From DASUTB01 sp036374835 (GTDB lineage Bacteria; Actinomycetota; Actinomycetes; Jiangellales; Jiangellaceae): a stretch of 42,795 nt of DNA. The notes under the pieces are model-generated. The model searched no databases. It saw nothing but the letters and a program-made list of their open reading frames with translations, and was not told the DNA's origin. Position 1 is the first letter of the stretch. Each line of letters opens with the position of its first letter. The stretch is from the NCBI GenBank assembly GCA_036374835.1, contig DASUTB010000092.1, forward strand, positions 1-42,795, given 5' to 3'. Below are positions 16,495 through 23,951 of the stretch, one piece after another. The position numbers and the translations under genes were made by a program.

Positions 16495-17163
16495 GTGAGC
16501 GACCTCATCGATACCACTGAGATGTACCTCAAGGTCATCTACGAGCTTGTCGAAGAAGGCATCGTTCCGCTGCGTGCGCGCATCGCCGAACGCCTGCAAC
16601 AGTCCGGCCCGACGGTGAGCCAGACCGTCGCCCGGATGGAGCGCGACGATCTGGTGCACCTCGAGACGGATCGCCACCTCGAGCTGACCGAGCACGGCAA
16701 GGTTCTGGCCACCAGGGTGATGCGCAAGCACCGGCTCGCCGAGCGGCTGCTCGTCGATGTCATCGGACTCGAGTGGCCGCTCGTCCACAATGAGGCGTGC
16801 CGGTGGGAACACGTCGTTTCCGAAGCCGTCGAGAGTCGTCTGGTCGCGCTGTTGCACGACCCGACCGAGGATCCGTACGGCAACCCGATTCCGGGCATGG
16901 AGGAACTCGGCGGCGAGCCGATGTCCGACTCGCCGCACGGCCTTGAACGGCTGAGCGACGTCGGGGAAGCTACCGTCACCATCCGGCGCATCGGCGAACC
17001 GCTGCAGACCGACGAGAAGCTACTCGCCCGGCTCGATTCGGCCGGGATCCGCCCGCGCGCGACCGTTCGGGTACGCCGAGCCGACACAGCGGTCCGTATC
17101 GCCGGGTCGGACGATCATGTCGACCTGCCCGCCGAGGATGCCGTTCACATCTTCATCAGCTAA
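16495..17163 (+). CDS. DtxR/IdeR-family metal-dependent regulator
   Basis: The GTG at 16495 (MSDLIDTTEMYLKVIYELVE) has a nearby GAGGAG. The 222-residue protein has the DtxR layout. First is a winged helix (about 5-65: RIAERLQQSGPTVSQTVARM, ERDDLVHLETDRHLELTEHG), then a dimerisation and metal-binding domain (HRLAERLLVDVIGLEWPLVHNEACRWEH region, about 80-110, giving the E-C-H type ligands), and finally an SH3-like C-terminal domain. The Cys in NEACRWEH matches the C102 metal ligand of iron sensors IdeR and DtxR rather than the Met of MntR, so iron is the likelier effector. It represses or activates iron genes elsewhere; none are in this window. Confidence 0.92.
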   Translation: MSDLIDTTEMYLKVIYELVEEGIVPLRARIAERLQQSGPTVSQTVARMERDDLVHLETDRHLELTEHGKVLATRVMRKHRLAERLLVDVIGLEWPLVHNEACRWEHVVSEAVESRLVALLHDPTEDPYGNPIPGMEELGGEPMSDSPHGLERLSDVGEATVTIRRIGEPLQTDEKLLARLDSAGIRPRATVRVRRADTAVRIAGSDDHVDLPAEDAVHIFIS

Positions 17164-17202
17164 CGGACGGCTCGACGGTCGGCTGATCCCGGCGAATCGT
17201 GG

Positions 17203-17604
17203 TCAGAGGCGGCGCATGTGCTGAATCAGAATGGCCGGCAACATCTGCGGGTGTCGCGTGGTCGGATCCGGCAGGCCGGTCACCTCGACCTCGTCGCCCT
17301 CGCGGGCATCGGTGCCGTAGGGACCGAGTAGCTCGTACCGGCCACTCGCGGTCTCGAGTTCCAGGTCCTCGGCCGTGGGCGCGAGTACCAGGCGGCCGCG
17401 GCGGGTGACCGGCTCGAGCACCTGTCGGCGCGGGACGGTGTTCGCGGCCGTGGCCGGCGTCGCCGCGCGACTCGGTCGCAGTGCACCTGCCTCGGCCGGG
17501 ACGTGCCGCGCTACGACACTCGGCACTGACGTTCGTACTCCTTGTGCTGGACGGCCCACGTCGCCCGGTTGCCGCAGCTGATGGATTCGTGTCGTTTCAC
17601 TCAC
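17203..17604 (-). CDS. Small protein with OB-like C-terminal domain
   Basis: I start at GTG 17604 (MSETTRIHQLRQPGDVG), since GGGGGAGG lies six to seven bases upstream. The 133-residue product has an unstructured, Ala/Pro/Arg-rich first half and a compact beta-rich second half: RRGRLVLAPTAEDLELETASG, RYELLGPYGTDAREGDEVEVTG. The pattern of a five-strand barrel ending in GDEVEVTG resembles small OB-like domains such as the DUF5818 group in actinobacteria. I do not recognise a specific function, no catalytic residues stand out, and no signal peptide is seen. It stands between the DtxR-family gene (convergent) and a divergent DDN-like gene. Confidence 0.55.
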   Translation of the reverse strand: MSETTRIHQLRQPGDVGRPAQGVRTSVPSVVARHVPAEAGALRPSRAATPATAANTVPRRQVLEPVTRRGRLVLAPTAEDLELETASGRYELLGPYGTDAREGDEVEVTGLPDPTTRHPQMLPAILIQHMRRL

Positions 17605-17783
17605 GGTTCGGCCTCCCCCGACGATCCCCGAATGTGGCTGCTCCCCTTCGTCGGCGGTCACCAGCCAATACCAAGTCCTGCACAGTCACCGCGCGGCACG
17701 GGGCCACAGGATCTCGATTATTACCTGGATCGCAAGATCGTGCTGGGTAAGGACGCCGGAAACACCGTGTCAGGGGGCCGACG

Positions 17784-17798
17784 TAGATTTGGGGCATG
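17784..17798 (+). promoter_or_regulatory. Likely leaderless promoter of the DDN-like gene
   Basis: A -10 box TAGATT (17784-17789) ends six bases before the ATG at 17796, so transcription should begin at or next to the start codon. The -35 region is weak. The only purine run, GGGG, sits two bases from the ATG, too close for a ribosome binding site, which also favours leaderless translation. Confidence 0.4.
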
Positions 17799-18206
17799 TT
17801 GTTTGGCGAAGAGCATGTCCGCAAGTACATCGAGACCGACGGTGAAATCGGCCACGACTGGATGCGCGACACGTCCGTCCTCATCCTGACTACAGCGGGC
17901 CGCAAATCCGGCAATACGTACCAGAACGCACTGATCTATCGTGAGTTTGGTGACGACTACGTGATAGTCGCTTCGAAAGGCGGTGCACCGGAGCACCCGG
18001 ATTGGTATCTCAACCTCACAGCGAACCCACAGGTCGGCGTCCAGGTGCGCGACGACAAGTTCACCGCAACGGCCCGCGACGCGACGCCGGATGAGCGTCC
18101 GAAGCTGTGGGCACTGATGAACGAGGTCTGGCCGGACTACGACACCTACCAGGAGAAAACCGACCGCGAGATCCCGGTCGTCGTCCTCTCTCGCGACGAT
18201 CAGTGA
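17796..18206 (+). CDS. DDN-family nitroreductase / F420-dependent oxidoreductase-like protein
   Basis: 136 residues. The split beta-barrel flavin-binding fold of the DDN/DUF385 family is evident: VLILTTAGRKSGNTYQNAL (the cofactor phosphate-binding TTxGRKSG loop, about 28-46), YVIVASKGGAPEHPDWYLNL (about 55-74) and ANPQVGVQVRDDKF, ending with DREIPVVVLSR. Family members such as mycobacterial Ddn use deazaflavin F420 to reduce quinones or nitro compounds at the membrane. Length, motifs and lack of signal peptide are typical. The substrate is not predictable. It is a single-gene unit with a terminator hairpin after it and is convergent with the MHYT gene. Confidence 0.9.
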   Translation: MLFGEEHVRKYIETDGEIGHDWMRDTSVLILTTAGRKSGNTYQNALIYREFGDDYVIVASKGGAPEHPDWYLNLTANPQVGVQVRDDKFTATARDATPDERPKLWALMNEVWPDYDTYQEKTDREIPVVVLSRDDQ

Positions 18207-18230
18207 CGCCTTGACGATGTGAGCGGCACA

Positions 18231-18248
18231 GGGTCCCGTCGCGGGCCC
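18231..18248. terminator. Hairpin between convergent genes
   Basis: GGGTCCCG (18231-18238) pairs with CGGGCCC (18242-18248), a 7-bp stem with one bulged T and a TCG loop. It lies just after the DDN-like gene and touches the stop codon of the MHYT gene, so it can serve both. Confidence 0.5.
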
Positions 18249-19174
18249 TAGTCGTCGTTCTGCCGCCGGCGCGGCGTCGGGGTGGACAACCGGCCGGCGA
18301 GTTCGGCCGCGCTGGACTGCTGGGTCCGCAAGCCGGAGGCACGCCGGGCTCGGTCCGCACGCGCCCGCTCGTCGGCATCGAGTTGCGCGTTGAACTCGTC
18401 CCGGCGCTTCTCCAGCGAGCGCATCCGCTCCGCGATCTCGTCCTCGTACTCATCCTCGATGGGGGAGACGGCCACGAACGTGGCGGCGACGAACAGCACC
18501 GCCCCGATGCCGATCGTCAGCGGCAGCAGGAACTCGAACGCCGTCGCACCGCTGGGCCGGGTCGACGAGCTGATCGTCAAGTCCACGCCGACTGCCCACA
18601 TGGCCGTGTAGTGCATCGCGCTGACCGCAAGACCCATGATCAGCGCCGCACCGATCGTGGCGCGTAGGCCTTTGATGTTGAGCACGATCCAGAGTGCGGC
18701 GACAGCGGCTACCAGTGCGATCACGATCGAGAGGATGACCTTCGCCATGTCGTAGTTGACCGTTCCGGATATTCGCACCGCTGCCATACCGCTGTAGTGC
18801 ATGACGGCGACGCCGGAGCCGGTGATCAGTCCACCGACGAGCAGCGCAAACCCGGTGGCGCGGCTCGAGCCGACGATGAACACGCCGATACTCACGACGG
18901 CGATGGCGAGGACCAGGCTCAGCAGGGTGAGCGGCACGTTGTAGCGGACCTCGGTGCCGTCGACGTCGAATCCGAGCATGGCAATGAAGTGGAGCGTCCA
19001 GATGCCGGAGCCGATCGCAGTCGATCCCATGAGCAGCCAGGTCCGCCTGTCCCTGCCCGATGAATTGAGCGCACGTAGTGTGCACCGCAGACCGACTATG
19101 GCACCCAGCATCATGACGAGGAACGCCATGCCAGGCGTGTACAGCCCGTGGCTGAAATGGTGAATGTGCCCCAT
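18248..19174 (-). CDS. Stand-alone MHYT-domain membrane sensor
   Basis: ATG 19174 (MGHIHHFSHGLYTPGMAF) is preceded by AAGG. Seven membrane helices fill residues 12-245. The MHYT signature occurs three times: LHFIAM, MHYSGM and MHYTAM, placed on the outer face of helices, where the His and Met residues are thought to coordinate a metal ion (copper has been proposed) or sense O2, CO or NO. Most MHYT proteins carry GGDEF, EAL or kinase domains. Here the domain is followed only by a charged coiled-coil tail (about 250-309, RMRSLEKRRDEFNAQLDADE), so any signal must pass through that tail to a partner. No known output domain is present. Confidence 0.92.
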   Translation of the reverse strand: MGHIHHFSHGLYTPGMAFLVMMLGAIVGLRCTLRALNSSGRDRRTWLLMGSTAIGSGIWTLHFIAMLGFDVDGTEVRYNVPLTLLSLVLAIAVVSIGVFIVGSSRATGFALLVGGLITGSGVAVMHYSGMAAVRISGTVNYDMAKVILSIVIALVAAVAALWIVLNIKGLRATIGAALIMGLAVSAMHYTAMWAVGVDLTISSSTRPSGATAFEFLLPLTIGIGAVLFVAATFVAVSPIEDEYEDEIAERMRSLEKRRDEFNAQLDADERARADRARRASGLRTQQSSAAELAGRLSTPTPRRRQNDD

Positions 19175-19293
19175 CGCCTTACCTTTCGGCCGTTCCCCGC
19201 CCGGCGGTAATCGTACGGTGCCGAGTCGGGCAATTGCCAGTCGGCCCGTGTCGGTCATTGCGCGCACCGGAAAATCAGGGAAGACTCCCGCGC

Positions 19294-20241
19294 ATGTGTG
19301 CCGAGATCACACCGGTCCGACGGGTCGCCGCTTACGCGGTGTGCAGGGACGATGACCGGGTTCTGCTGATACGTGAGTCGGCGCGCTCGGGTACACCAGG
19401 GGTCTGGACGCTGCCCGGTGGCGCCGTCTGGCACGGGGAGCATCCGGAGTCGGCGGTCGCGCGCGAGTCTCTCGAGGAGGTCGGTGCGCAGGTGGGCACC
19501 GATGGTCTCATCGACGTCGTCGCCGATACCCGAGTCGTGCCGTCCCGCGGCATCACGATCCACACCGACCGCGTGCTGTACGCCGGTTCCGCTCCGGCAC
19601 GCATCACGGGACGGCCGCCGTCCCCGAACATCGACGAAGCACGCTGGGTGAGCGAGGACGAGGCTGCGACCTTGCCGCTGCGCCCCTTCGTGGCCAATGC
19701 GTTGAAGATGCCGTTGTCAGCGACGGATCAGCCGCCGGAGGAGATGCCCGACGTCCCGTCGTTCCACATCGTCGAGGCGCCGGACGGGCGCCCGCACGTG
19801 CAACGGTTCGCCGCGTACGGACTTGTGGGCAACGCGCGTGGCGAGGTTCTTCTGACCCGGATCGCCGACGGCTTTCCGTATGCGGGGTCCTGGCATCTGC
19901 CCGGCGGTGGCACTGACTTCGGAGAGCAGCCGGCCGAGGCCATGCTCCGCGAACTCGCCGAAGAGACCGGGTACGCGGGCGAGATCACCGCGCTGCTGGG
20001 CGTGGGCAGCCGGCATGAACCGGACCAGGTCGGACCGGAGGGTTTTCCGATCGACTGGCACGGTGTGCGTGCCATGTATTCGGTTCGGGTCGCCGACGAC
20101 GAGTTGTCCGGGCCGGCAGTGCCCACTGAGGAGGGCGGCTCGACGGCCGAGGCGCACTGGTTCGCCGGAGACGAACTGGGCCGGATCGCCATCACCGATG
20201 TCACCAGCCAAGCGCTCGCCGCCGCAGGGGTCATTCCTTAG
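19294..20241 (+). CDS. Tandem Nudix hydrolase
   Basis: From ATG 19294, 315 residues contain two complete Nudix domains in one chain. The first Nudix box is GAVWHGE (about 49) with RESLEEVGA, matching Gx5Ex7REUxEExGU; the second is GGTDFGE (about 209) with RELAEETGY, also intact. Each box follows its own beta-strand segment (VAAYAVCRDDDRVLLIRE, then AAYGLVGNARGEVLLTRI). Nudix enzymes hydrolyse nucleoside diphosphates linked to another group (NDP-X). With both catalytic helices intact, both domains may be active, perhaps on different substrates. The stop codon overlaps the end of the convergent mgtE gene by four bases. Confidence 0.9.
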   Translation: MCAEITPVRRVAAYAVCRDDDRVLLIRESARSGTPGVWTLPGGAVWHGEHPESAVARESLEEVGAQVGTDGLIDVVADTRVVPSRGITIHTDRVLYAGSAPARITGRPPSPNIDEARWVSEDEAATLPLRPFVANALKMPLSATDQPPEEMPDVPSFHIVEAPDGRPHVQRFAAYGLVGNARGEVLLTRIADGFPYAGSWHLPGGGTDFGEQPAEAMLRELAEETGYAGEITALLGVGSRHEPDQVGPEGFPIDWHGVRAMYSVRVADDELSGPAVPTEEGGSTAEAHWFAGDELGRIAITDVTSQALAAAGVIP

Positions 20242-21572
20242 AGGCTGGATACGGTGGCGATGGCGATGCCGAAGTAGATCAGCAGGCCGGTCGCGTCCAC
20301 CAGGGTCGTTACCAGCGGCGCGGAGACGACGGCCGGGTCGATGCGCAGCCGCTTGGCGAGTAGCGGCATCGTTGAGCCGATCACCGCGGCCCACGTGCAG
20401 ACCGCGATCAACGCCAACGCAACGGCCACCGCGACCTCGCTGTCGACGAACAGCGCCGCGATGATGAATGCCGCCACGGCCAGCGTCAACCCGAGCAGCA
20501 AGCCGACGCGGCATTCGCGCCACGCCACCCGCAGCACATCGGTGGTTCGGACCTCGCCTACGGCAAGCGCCCGGACGGCGACCGTTGCGGCCTGGGCGCC
20601 CACGTTGCCGCCGGTTCCGATCAAGAACGGGACGAAGAACGCGAGCTCAGGCAACCGACCGAGTTGCGGCTCGAACAGGTCGAGCACGCTGACGGTCAAC
20701 GCGCCGGCCACGACCAGCAGCAGCAGCCACACGATTCGCGAACGCGCCAGCATCAGGACGCTGGCCGCCATGTAGTGGCCGGTCAACGGTTCGGCCGCCG
20801 ACTGCCGGGCGATGTCCTCGGTGTCGGCGATCTCGATCTGCTCGACCGCGTCGTCGATGGTCAGCACCCCGACCACGCGGTCCTCGCTGTCGACCACCGT
20901 CAGCGCCAGCAGGTTCGCCTCCTGCATCAGCCGAGCCGCGGCCTCCGCGTCGTCGGTCGCGCGGACCTGGGGCGCTTCGGTATTCGCGAGGTTAACCACG
21001 GGTTCGGACGGCGACCCGAGCACGAGGTCACGGAGTTCGACCACGCCGAGGTAGCGCCGCCGATCGTCGGTCATCGGTAGCGTGTACACCGTCTCCGCGT
21101 CGCTTCCTTTTGCCCGCACCGTTGTGAGCGCCTCTTGCGCAGTCAAACCGGCGCGGACGAGCACCACCTCCGGGCTCATGATTCGCCCGACCGAACCTTC
21201 GGGATAACCGAGCAGGTCGGCGGTCATCGCCCGCTCGCGCGGGCTCAAGCCGGCAAGAACCCGATGGGCCACCGATGCCGGCGCTTCGCCCAGCAGTCGG
21301 GCCCGGTCGTCCGGGTCCATCGCCTCGACGAGGTCACCGAACGCGCGGTCGCGAAGGCCGGACAGGACATTCTGCTGATCGGATGTGTCGAGCTCCTCGA
21401 AGACCTCGACGGCTTTGTCCTTGTCCAGCAGCCGGAACAGCAGCACCGCGGTGATCTCGTCGGACCGGCCGATCTCGTCGGCGACCTCATACGGCGGGTG
21501 CTCGCTCAGCCATCGCTGCATACCCGCGACGTCGTTGTTGTCCCGCAGCTCGCGAAGTTCGTCAGCGCTCAC
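20238..21572 (-). CDS. mgtE: Magnesium transporter MgtE
   Basis: 444 residues, the standard MgtE length. The N-terminal superhelical domain (about 1-125) carries ELRELRDNNDVAGMQRWL, DKAVEVFEELDTSDQQNVL and MDPDDRARLLGEAP. Two CBS domains follow (about 130-250, with ERAMTADLLGYPEGSVGRIM, DRRRYLGVVELRDLVLG and LLALTVVDSEDRVVGVLTID), which act as the Mg2+ gate. Five membrane helices (about 275-440) include PFLIGTGGNVGAQAATVAVR, the pore motif that binds Mg2+. It is a gated Mg2+ channel in the inner membrane, inhibited by high cytosolic Mg2+. No M-box riboswitch was seen upstream, only a 5-bp hairpin at 21589-21604. It overlaps the tandem Nudix gene by four bases (convergent). Confidence 0.95.
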   Translation of the reverse strand: MSADELRELRDNNDVAGMQRWLSEHPPYEVADEIGRSDEITAVLLFRLLDKDKAVEVFEELDTSDQQNVLSGLRDRAFGDLVEAMDPDDRARLLGEAPASVAHRVLAGLSPRERAMTADLLGYPEGSVGRIMSPEVVLVRAGLTAQEALTTVRAKGSDAETVYTLPMTDDRRRYLGVVELRDLVLGSPSEPVVNLANTEAPQVRATDDAEAAARLMQEANLLALTVVDSEDRVVGVLTIDDAVEQIEIADTEDIARQSAAEPLTGHYMAASVLMLARSRIVWLLLLVVAGALTVSVLDLFEPQLGRLPELAFFVPFLIGTGGNVGAQAATVAVRALAVGEVRTTDVLRVAWRECRVGLLLGLTLAVAAFIIAALFVDSEVAVAVALALIAVCTWAAVIGSTMPLLAKRLRIDPAVVSAPLVTTLVDATGLLIYFGIAIATVSSL

Positions 21573-21703
21573 ACGATCAACCGTAGGGGACGGCTCCGGC
21601 CGTCAGGTATTTGATGAGAAGGATCGACGGCGGTTCTCTCCGGTGGCCCAGCCCGGTCGAAGCCGTCGACAGGTGAATCCGCGTTCGCGCCTATACCGTC
21701 GAC

Positions 21704-21994
21704 TCACTCGCCGGTACCGACGATGGCCCGCAGCGCGGCGAGATGGCGGCGGTAGGCGGCTGCGCCCTCCTTGGTGATCTGGTAGGTCGTGGTTCCTCCA
21801 GGACCGCGGGTCTTGGAAGCCTTGATATATCCGGCTTTCTCCAAGGTTGTCATCTGCTTGGAGAGATCGGAGTCACTGATCCCGAGATGCTCACGTAGGA
21901 ATCCGAAACTCGCCGACGTCGAGTTGGCCAGCACCGCCATCGTGGCGAGTCGTTTCGGTGCATGGATCACCGGGTCCAGAGCGTCGAGCGTCAC
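21704..21994 (-). CDS. Winged-helix transcriptional regulator
   Basis: GTG 21994 overlaps the upstream gene's TGA (GTGA), which shows tight coupling. The 96-residue single-domain protein has a MarR-like winged helix: HAPKRLATMAVLANS, FGFLREHLGISDSDLSKQ (recognition helix), MTTLEKAGYIKASKTRG and GTTTYQITKEGAAAYRRHL, i.e. wing then C-terminal helix. It is the small HTH_34-type regulator that in actinobacteria usually follows a membrane protein gene. The upstream membrane gene carries three ACTTTCC-type boxes at its promoter, the likely operator of this protein. Autoregulation of the two-gene operon is therefore inferred. Ligand unknown. Confidence 0.85.
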   Translation of the reverse strand: MTLDALDPVIHAPKRLATMAVLANSTSASFGFLREHLGISDSDLSKQMTTLEKAGYIKASKTRGPGGTTTYQITKEGAAAYRRHLAALRAIVGTGE

Positions 21995-22446
21995 GTCAGG
22001 CGCCTACGTACCGCGTCCGCGGCGATCGTATATCGCTTCTCGTAAACGACCAGGCCGATCCATGTCCCCACCGCGGCCAGGACGGCGGCCACTCTGGAGT
22101 CGGCTGCGAGGTAGACGATCACGACCATGGCCAGCAGCAGAACATATCCGACGAAGTAACCACGGACCACCGGAACGAACTCCGGGGGCGCACTGCGCAA
22201 CCTGGGAACGACGCCCTGATGTGCCGTGACGGCTCCCAGCCAGGCGCCGATCAGGAACACGACGGCGATTGCCGAGAGCGCGAACCATGCCGACGACATC
22301 GACGCTCGTTCGCCCAGGATGAGCACGACCGCACCCATGAGAAGTCCGAATGACGGGATGTACCACCACGGCGTCGCCGGCTGCTCGATCCACGGAGCGA
22401 CGGCGGCTCGCTCGGCCGCGGCCAGTGCTTCCTCGTTACTTTCCAT
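21991..22446 (-). CDS. Four-helix membrane protein, operon partner of the winged-helix regulator
   Basis: From ATG 22446, 151 residues (MESNEEALAAAERAAVAPWI). An amphipathic N-terminus is followed by four hydrophobic segments: WWYIPSFGLLMGAVVLIL (about 27-44), AWFALSAIAVVFLIGAWLG (about 53-71), GYFVGYVLLLAMVVIVYLA (about 96-114) and VAAVLAAVGTWIGLVVYEK (about 119-137). No catalytic or transport motif is visible. Pairs of this membrane protein type with a small winged-helix regulator are frequent in actinobacteria, which suggests that the regulator responds to something the membrane protein handles. The start codon lies inside the palindrome ACTTTCCATGATGGAAAGT (22438-22456). Confidence 0.75.
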   Translation of the reverse strand: MESNEEALAAAERAAVAPWIEQPATPWWYIPSFGLLMGAVVLILGERASMSSAWFALSAIAVVFLIGAWLGAVTAHQGVVPRLRSAPPEFVPVVRGYFVGYVLLLAMVVIVYLAADSRVAAVLAAVGTWIGLVVYEKRYTIAADAVRRRLT

Positions 22447-22482
22447 GATGGAAAGTTTGAACAATACTTTCCGTGTTGTCAA
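22438..22482 (-). promoter_or_regulatory. Promoter with three ACTTTCC-type operator boxes
   Basis: Reading leftward, TTGACA (22482-22477), a 17-bp spacer and CAAACT (22459-22454) form a promoter whose start point would be at about 22447, next to the ATG at 22446. The palindrome ACTTTCCATGATGGAAAGT (22438-22456) spans the start codon, and a further ACTTTCC (22466-22472) pairs with the GGAAAGT at 22450-22456. The boxes overlap the -10 region and start point, as expected for repression by the winged-helix protein encoded by the same operon. Confidence 0.65.
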
Positions 22483-23507
22483 GTTATCGTTGTGAGGCAC
22501 TGCCGGGCGCGGGCGAAGTCGGCGTCCCAGTCCGACTCGGTCGGCGCGCGACCATCGAGGTGGATCGCGAGGCCGGCCAGCATGGCGTACCAGCCCGCGC
22601 CATAGCCGGTGGCGCTGTCGGCCGGCGCGTCACGCTGCACGATCCGGACCATCGTGCCGTCGCCGGCTGGTTCTAGTGCGACGTGCAGCACTGAGCCGCT
22701 GTCCTCGTGCTCCCACCGCCAGGTCGTCACGAGCGCGCGTTCGGCCGCGCACTCCTGGATCGTTCCGCTGGCCGCGCCGTGATTGAAGACGGCCCGCCAG
22801 GACGTGCCCTCGCCGTCAGCACCCGAGTCGCCGTCGTTCACGTCGACGTCGGCGAACCACACGGCGAGGTGCTTCGGATCGGTCATCGCGGTCCACACGT
22901 CGTGCGGTGATGCGGGATACGTGCGGCGCACGGCGAGCGTCGCGCGATCATCGTCGACCGTCACGCTCGGCCAACTGTCGTCGCGCTCCGGCCGGTCGGC
23001 GAGTGGGAGCCAGTACGGGTCGAGCGCAGTGCGCACTTCGCCCCAGGGCGGTGACCACACATCTATGCCCCCGACGTACTGGCCGAGGCGGTAGAGAAAG
23101 TCATCCCAGCCTTCGCCGAAGTCGCGGCTCACCAAGGCTTCGTCGAAGCCGAGGTGCTCGAGCTCGACGAGGGTCCTGCCGCCGTCGCGGCTGAGTCGCA
23201 GCTGTGCCGTCGTGTGGCGTGCTTCGGCGTCGGACCAGTTGGCGACGAGACGGTGCGGCGGGTCGCACCGGATGATCGTGCACGTTGCGATCTCCCCGTC
23301 CATGTCGAGTGTGACGGTCCCGCCCTCGGCGAGGTCGCCGGTGACTTCGCCGAGCCACCGCCGGAGCCGGTCCGGTGATGTCCACGCGTCCCACATGTCC
23401 TCCAGCGAGGTGTCGTAGCGCCGGCGCAGCCCCACTCCACGGGTTCGTCCGGTCTGGCGCACCACCCGGTCGATGGGGTGGTGCGGCCAGTCGTAGTGAT
23501 CAGTCAT
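22479..23507 (-). CDS. Double SRPBCC (AHSA1-like) domain protein
   Basis: ATG 23507 lies inside the end of the ArsR gene (8-base overlap). The 342-residue chain has two START/AHSA1-type domains. The first (about 25-155) has LRRRYDTSLEDMWDAWTSPD, RLRRWLGEVTGDL and GWDDFLYRLGQYVGG; the second (about 185-340) has AVRRTYPASPHDVWTAMTDP, LAVWFADVDV and GYGAGWYAMLAGLAIHLDG. Each shows the pattern of an N-terminal strand, a DVWxAxTxP helix and a long C-terminal helix. Such proteins bind hydrophobic ligands or modulate Hsp90-like partners, but in ArsR-SRPBCC operons their ligand is generally unknown. Transcription with the ArsR gene is certain from the overlap. Confidence 0.88.
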   Translation of the reverse strand: MTDHYDWPHHPIDRVVRQTGRTRGVGLRRRYDTSLEDMWDAWTSPDRLRRWLGEVTGDLAEGGTVTLDMDGEIATCTIIRCDPPHRLVANWSDAEARHTTAQLRLSRDGGRTLVELEHLGFDEALVSRDFGEGWDDFLYRLGQYVGGIDVWSPPWGEVRTALDPYWLPLADRPERDDSWPSVTVDDDRATLAVRRTYPASPHDVWTAMTDPKHLAVWFADVDVNDGDSGADGEGTSWRAVFNHGAASGTIQECAAERALVTTWRWEHEDSGSVLHVALEPAGDGTMVRIVQRDAPADSATGYGAGWYAMLAGLAIHLDGRAPTESDWDADFARARQCLTTIT

Positions 23508-23832
23508 CCTTCCTCTCCTTCTTCCCACGAGCGATCTCGGTGTCGAGTGCGTCGAAGCGCTGGGCCCAGAAGCGCCGGTAGCGGTCCAGCCAGGCGTCGA
23601 CCTCTTGGAACGGCTCGGCGTTGATCGCATAGATGCGGTACTGCCGGTCGATGCGTTGGGTCGTGAAGCCGCTCTCGCGCAGCACCCGGAGATGGCGGGA
23701 GACAGCCGGCTGGGTGATGCCGAACTCGCGCTCGACGATCCGGCTGATCTGTCCTGCCGCCTGGTCGCCGTCGGCCAGCAGCTCCAGGATGCGGCGACGG
23801 ACCGGGTCTCCGAGAACGTCGAGCGCATGCAT
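23500..23832 (-). CDS. ArsR/SmtB-family regulator
   Basis: 110 residues. MHALDVLGDPVRRRILELLA with VEREFGITQPAVSRHLRVLR and ESGFTTQRIDRQYRIYAINA form a winged helix of the ArsR group lacking the usual metal-binding Cys motif, so it belongs to the non-metal branch that travels with SRPBCC proteins. The C-terminal DAWLDRYRRFWAQRFDAL segment forms the dimer helix. The gene starts the operon; upstream is a very AT-rich stretch (TATATAAT on the plus strand around 23856-23863) that probably supplies the -10 region and operator. It is translationally coupled to the downstream double-SRPBCC gene. Confidence 0.9.
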   Translation of the reverse strand: MHALDVLGDPVRRRILELLADGDQAAGQISRIVEREFGITQPAVSRHLRVLRESGFTTQRIDRQYRIYAINAEPFQEVDAWLDRYRRFWAQRFDALDTEIARGKKERKDD

Positions 23833-23884
23833 ACCTCAGTATTGCAGCCCTCTGTTATATAATTCAAGCGTTAAAGAAAGCGCG

Positions 23885-23938
23885 AACGATCAGGTGAGCA
23901 ACGCGGCGAATGCTGTCACGGTTGTCCACCTGATCGTT
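23885..23938. terminator. Inverted repeat after the HxlR gene
   Basis: AACGATCAGGTG (23885-23896) pairs with CACCTGATCGTT (23927-23938), a 12-bp perfect stem with a 30-nt loop, 14 bases beyond the HxlR stop codon and upstream of the ArsR promoter. It probably separates the two transcription units. Confidence 0.5.
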
Positions 23939-23951
23939 GAGACCGGCACTA

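Noticed and set aside
21573..21703. M-box or other magnesium riboswitch ahead of mgtE
   Set aside because: Only a 5-bp hairpin is present in 131 bases; no conserved riboswitch core was recognised.
22479..23867. 462-residue open frame covering the ArsR gene
   Set aside because: The first 120 residues are an out-of-frame shadow of ArsR; the true protein starts at ATG 23507 with the SRPBCC fold.
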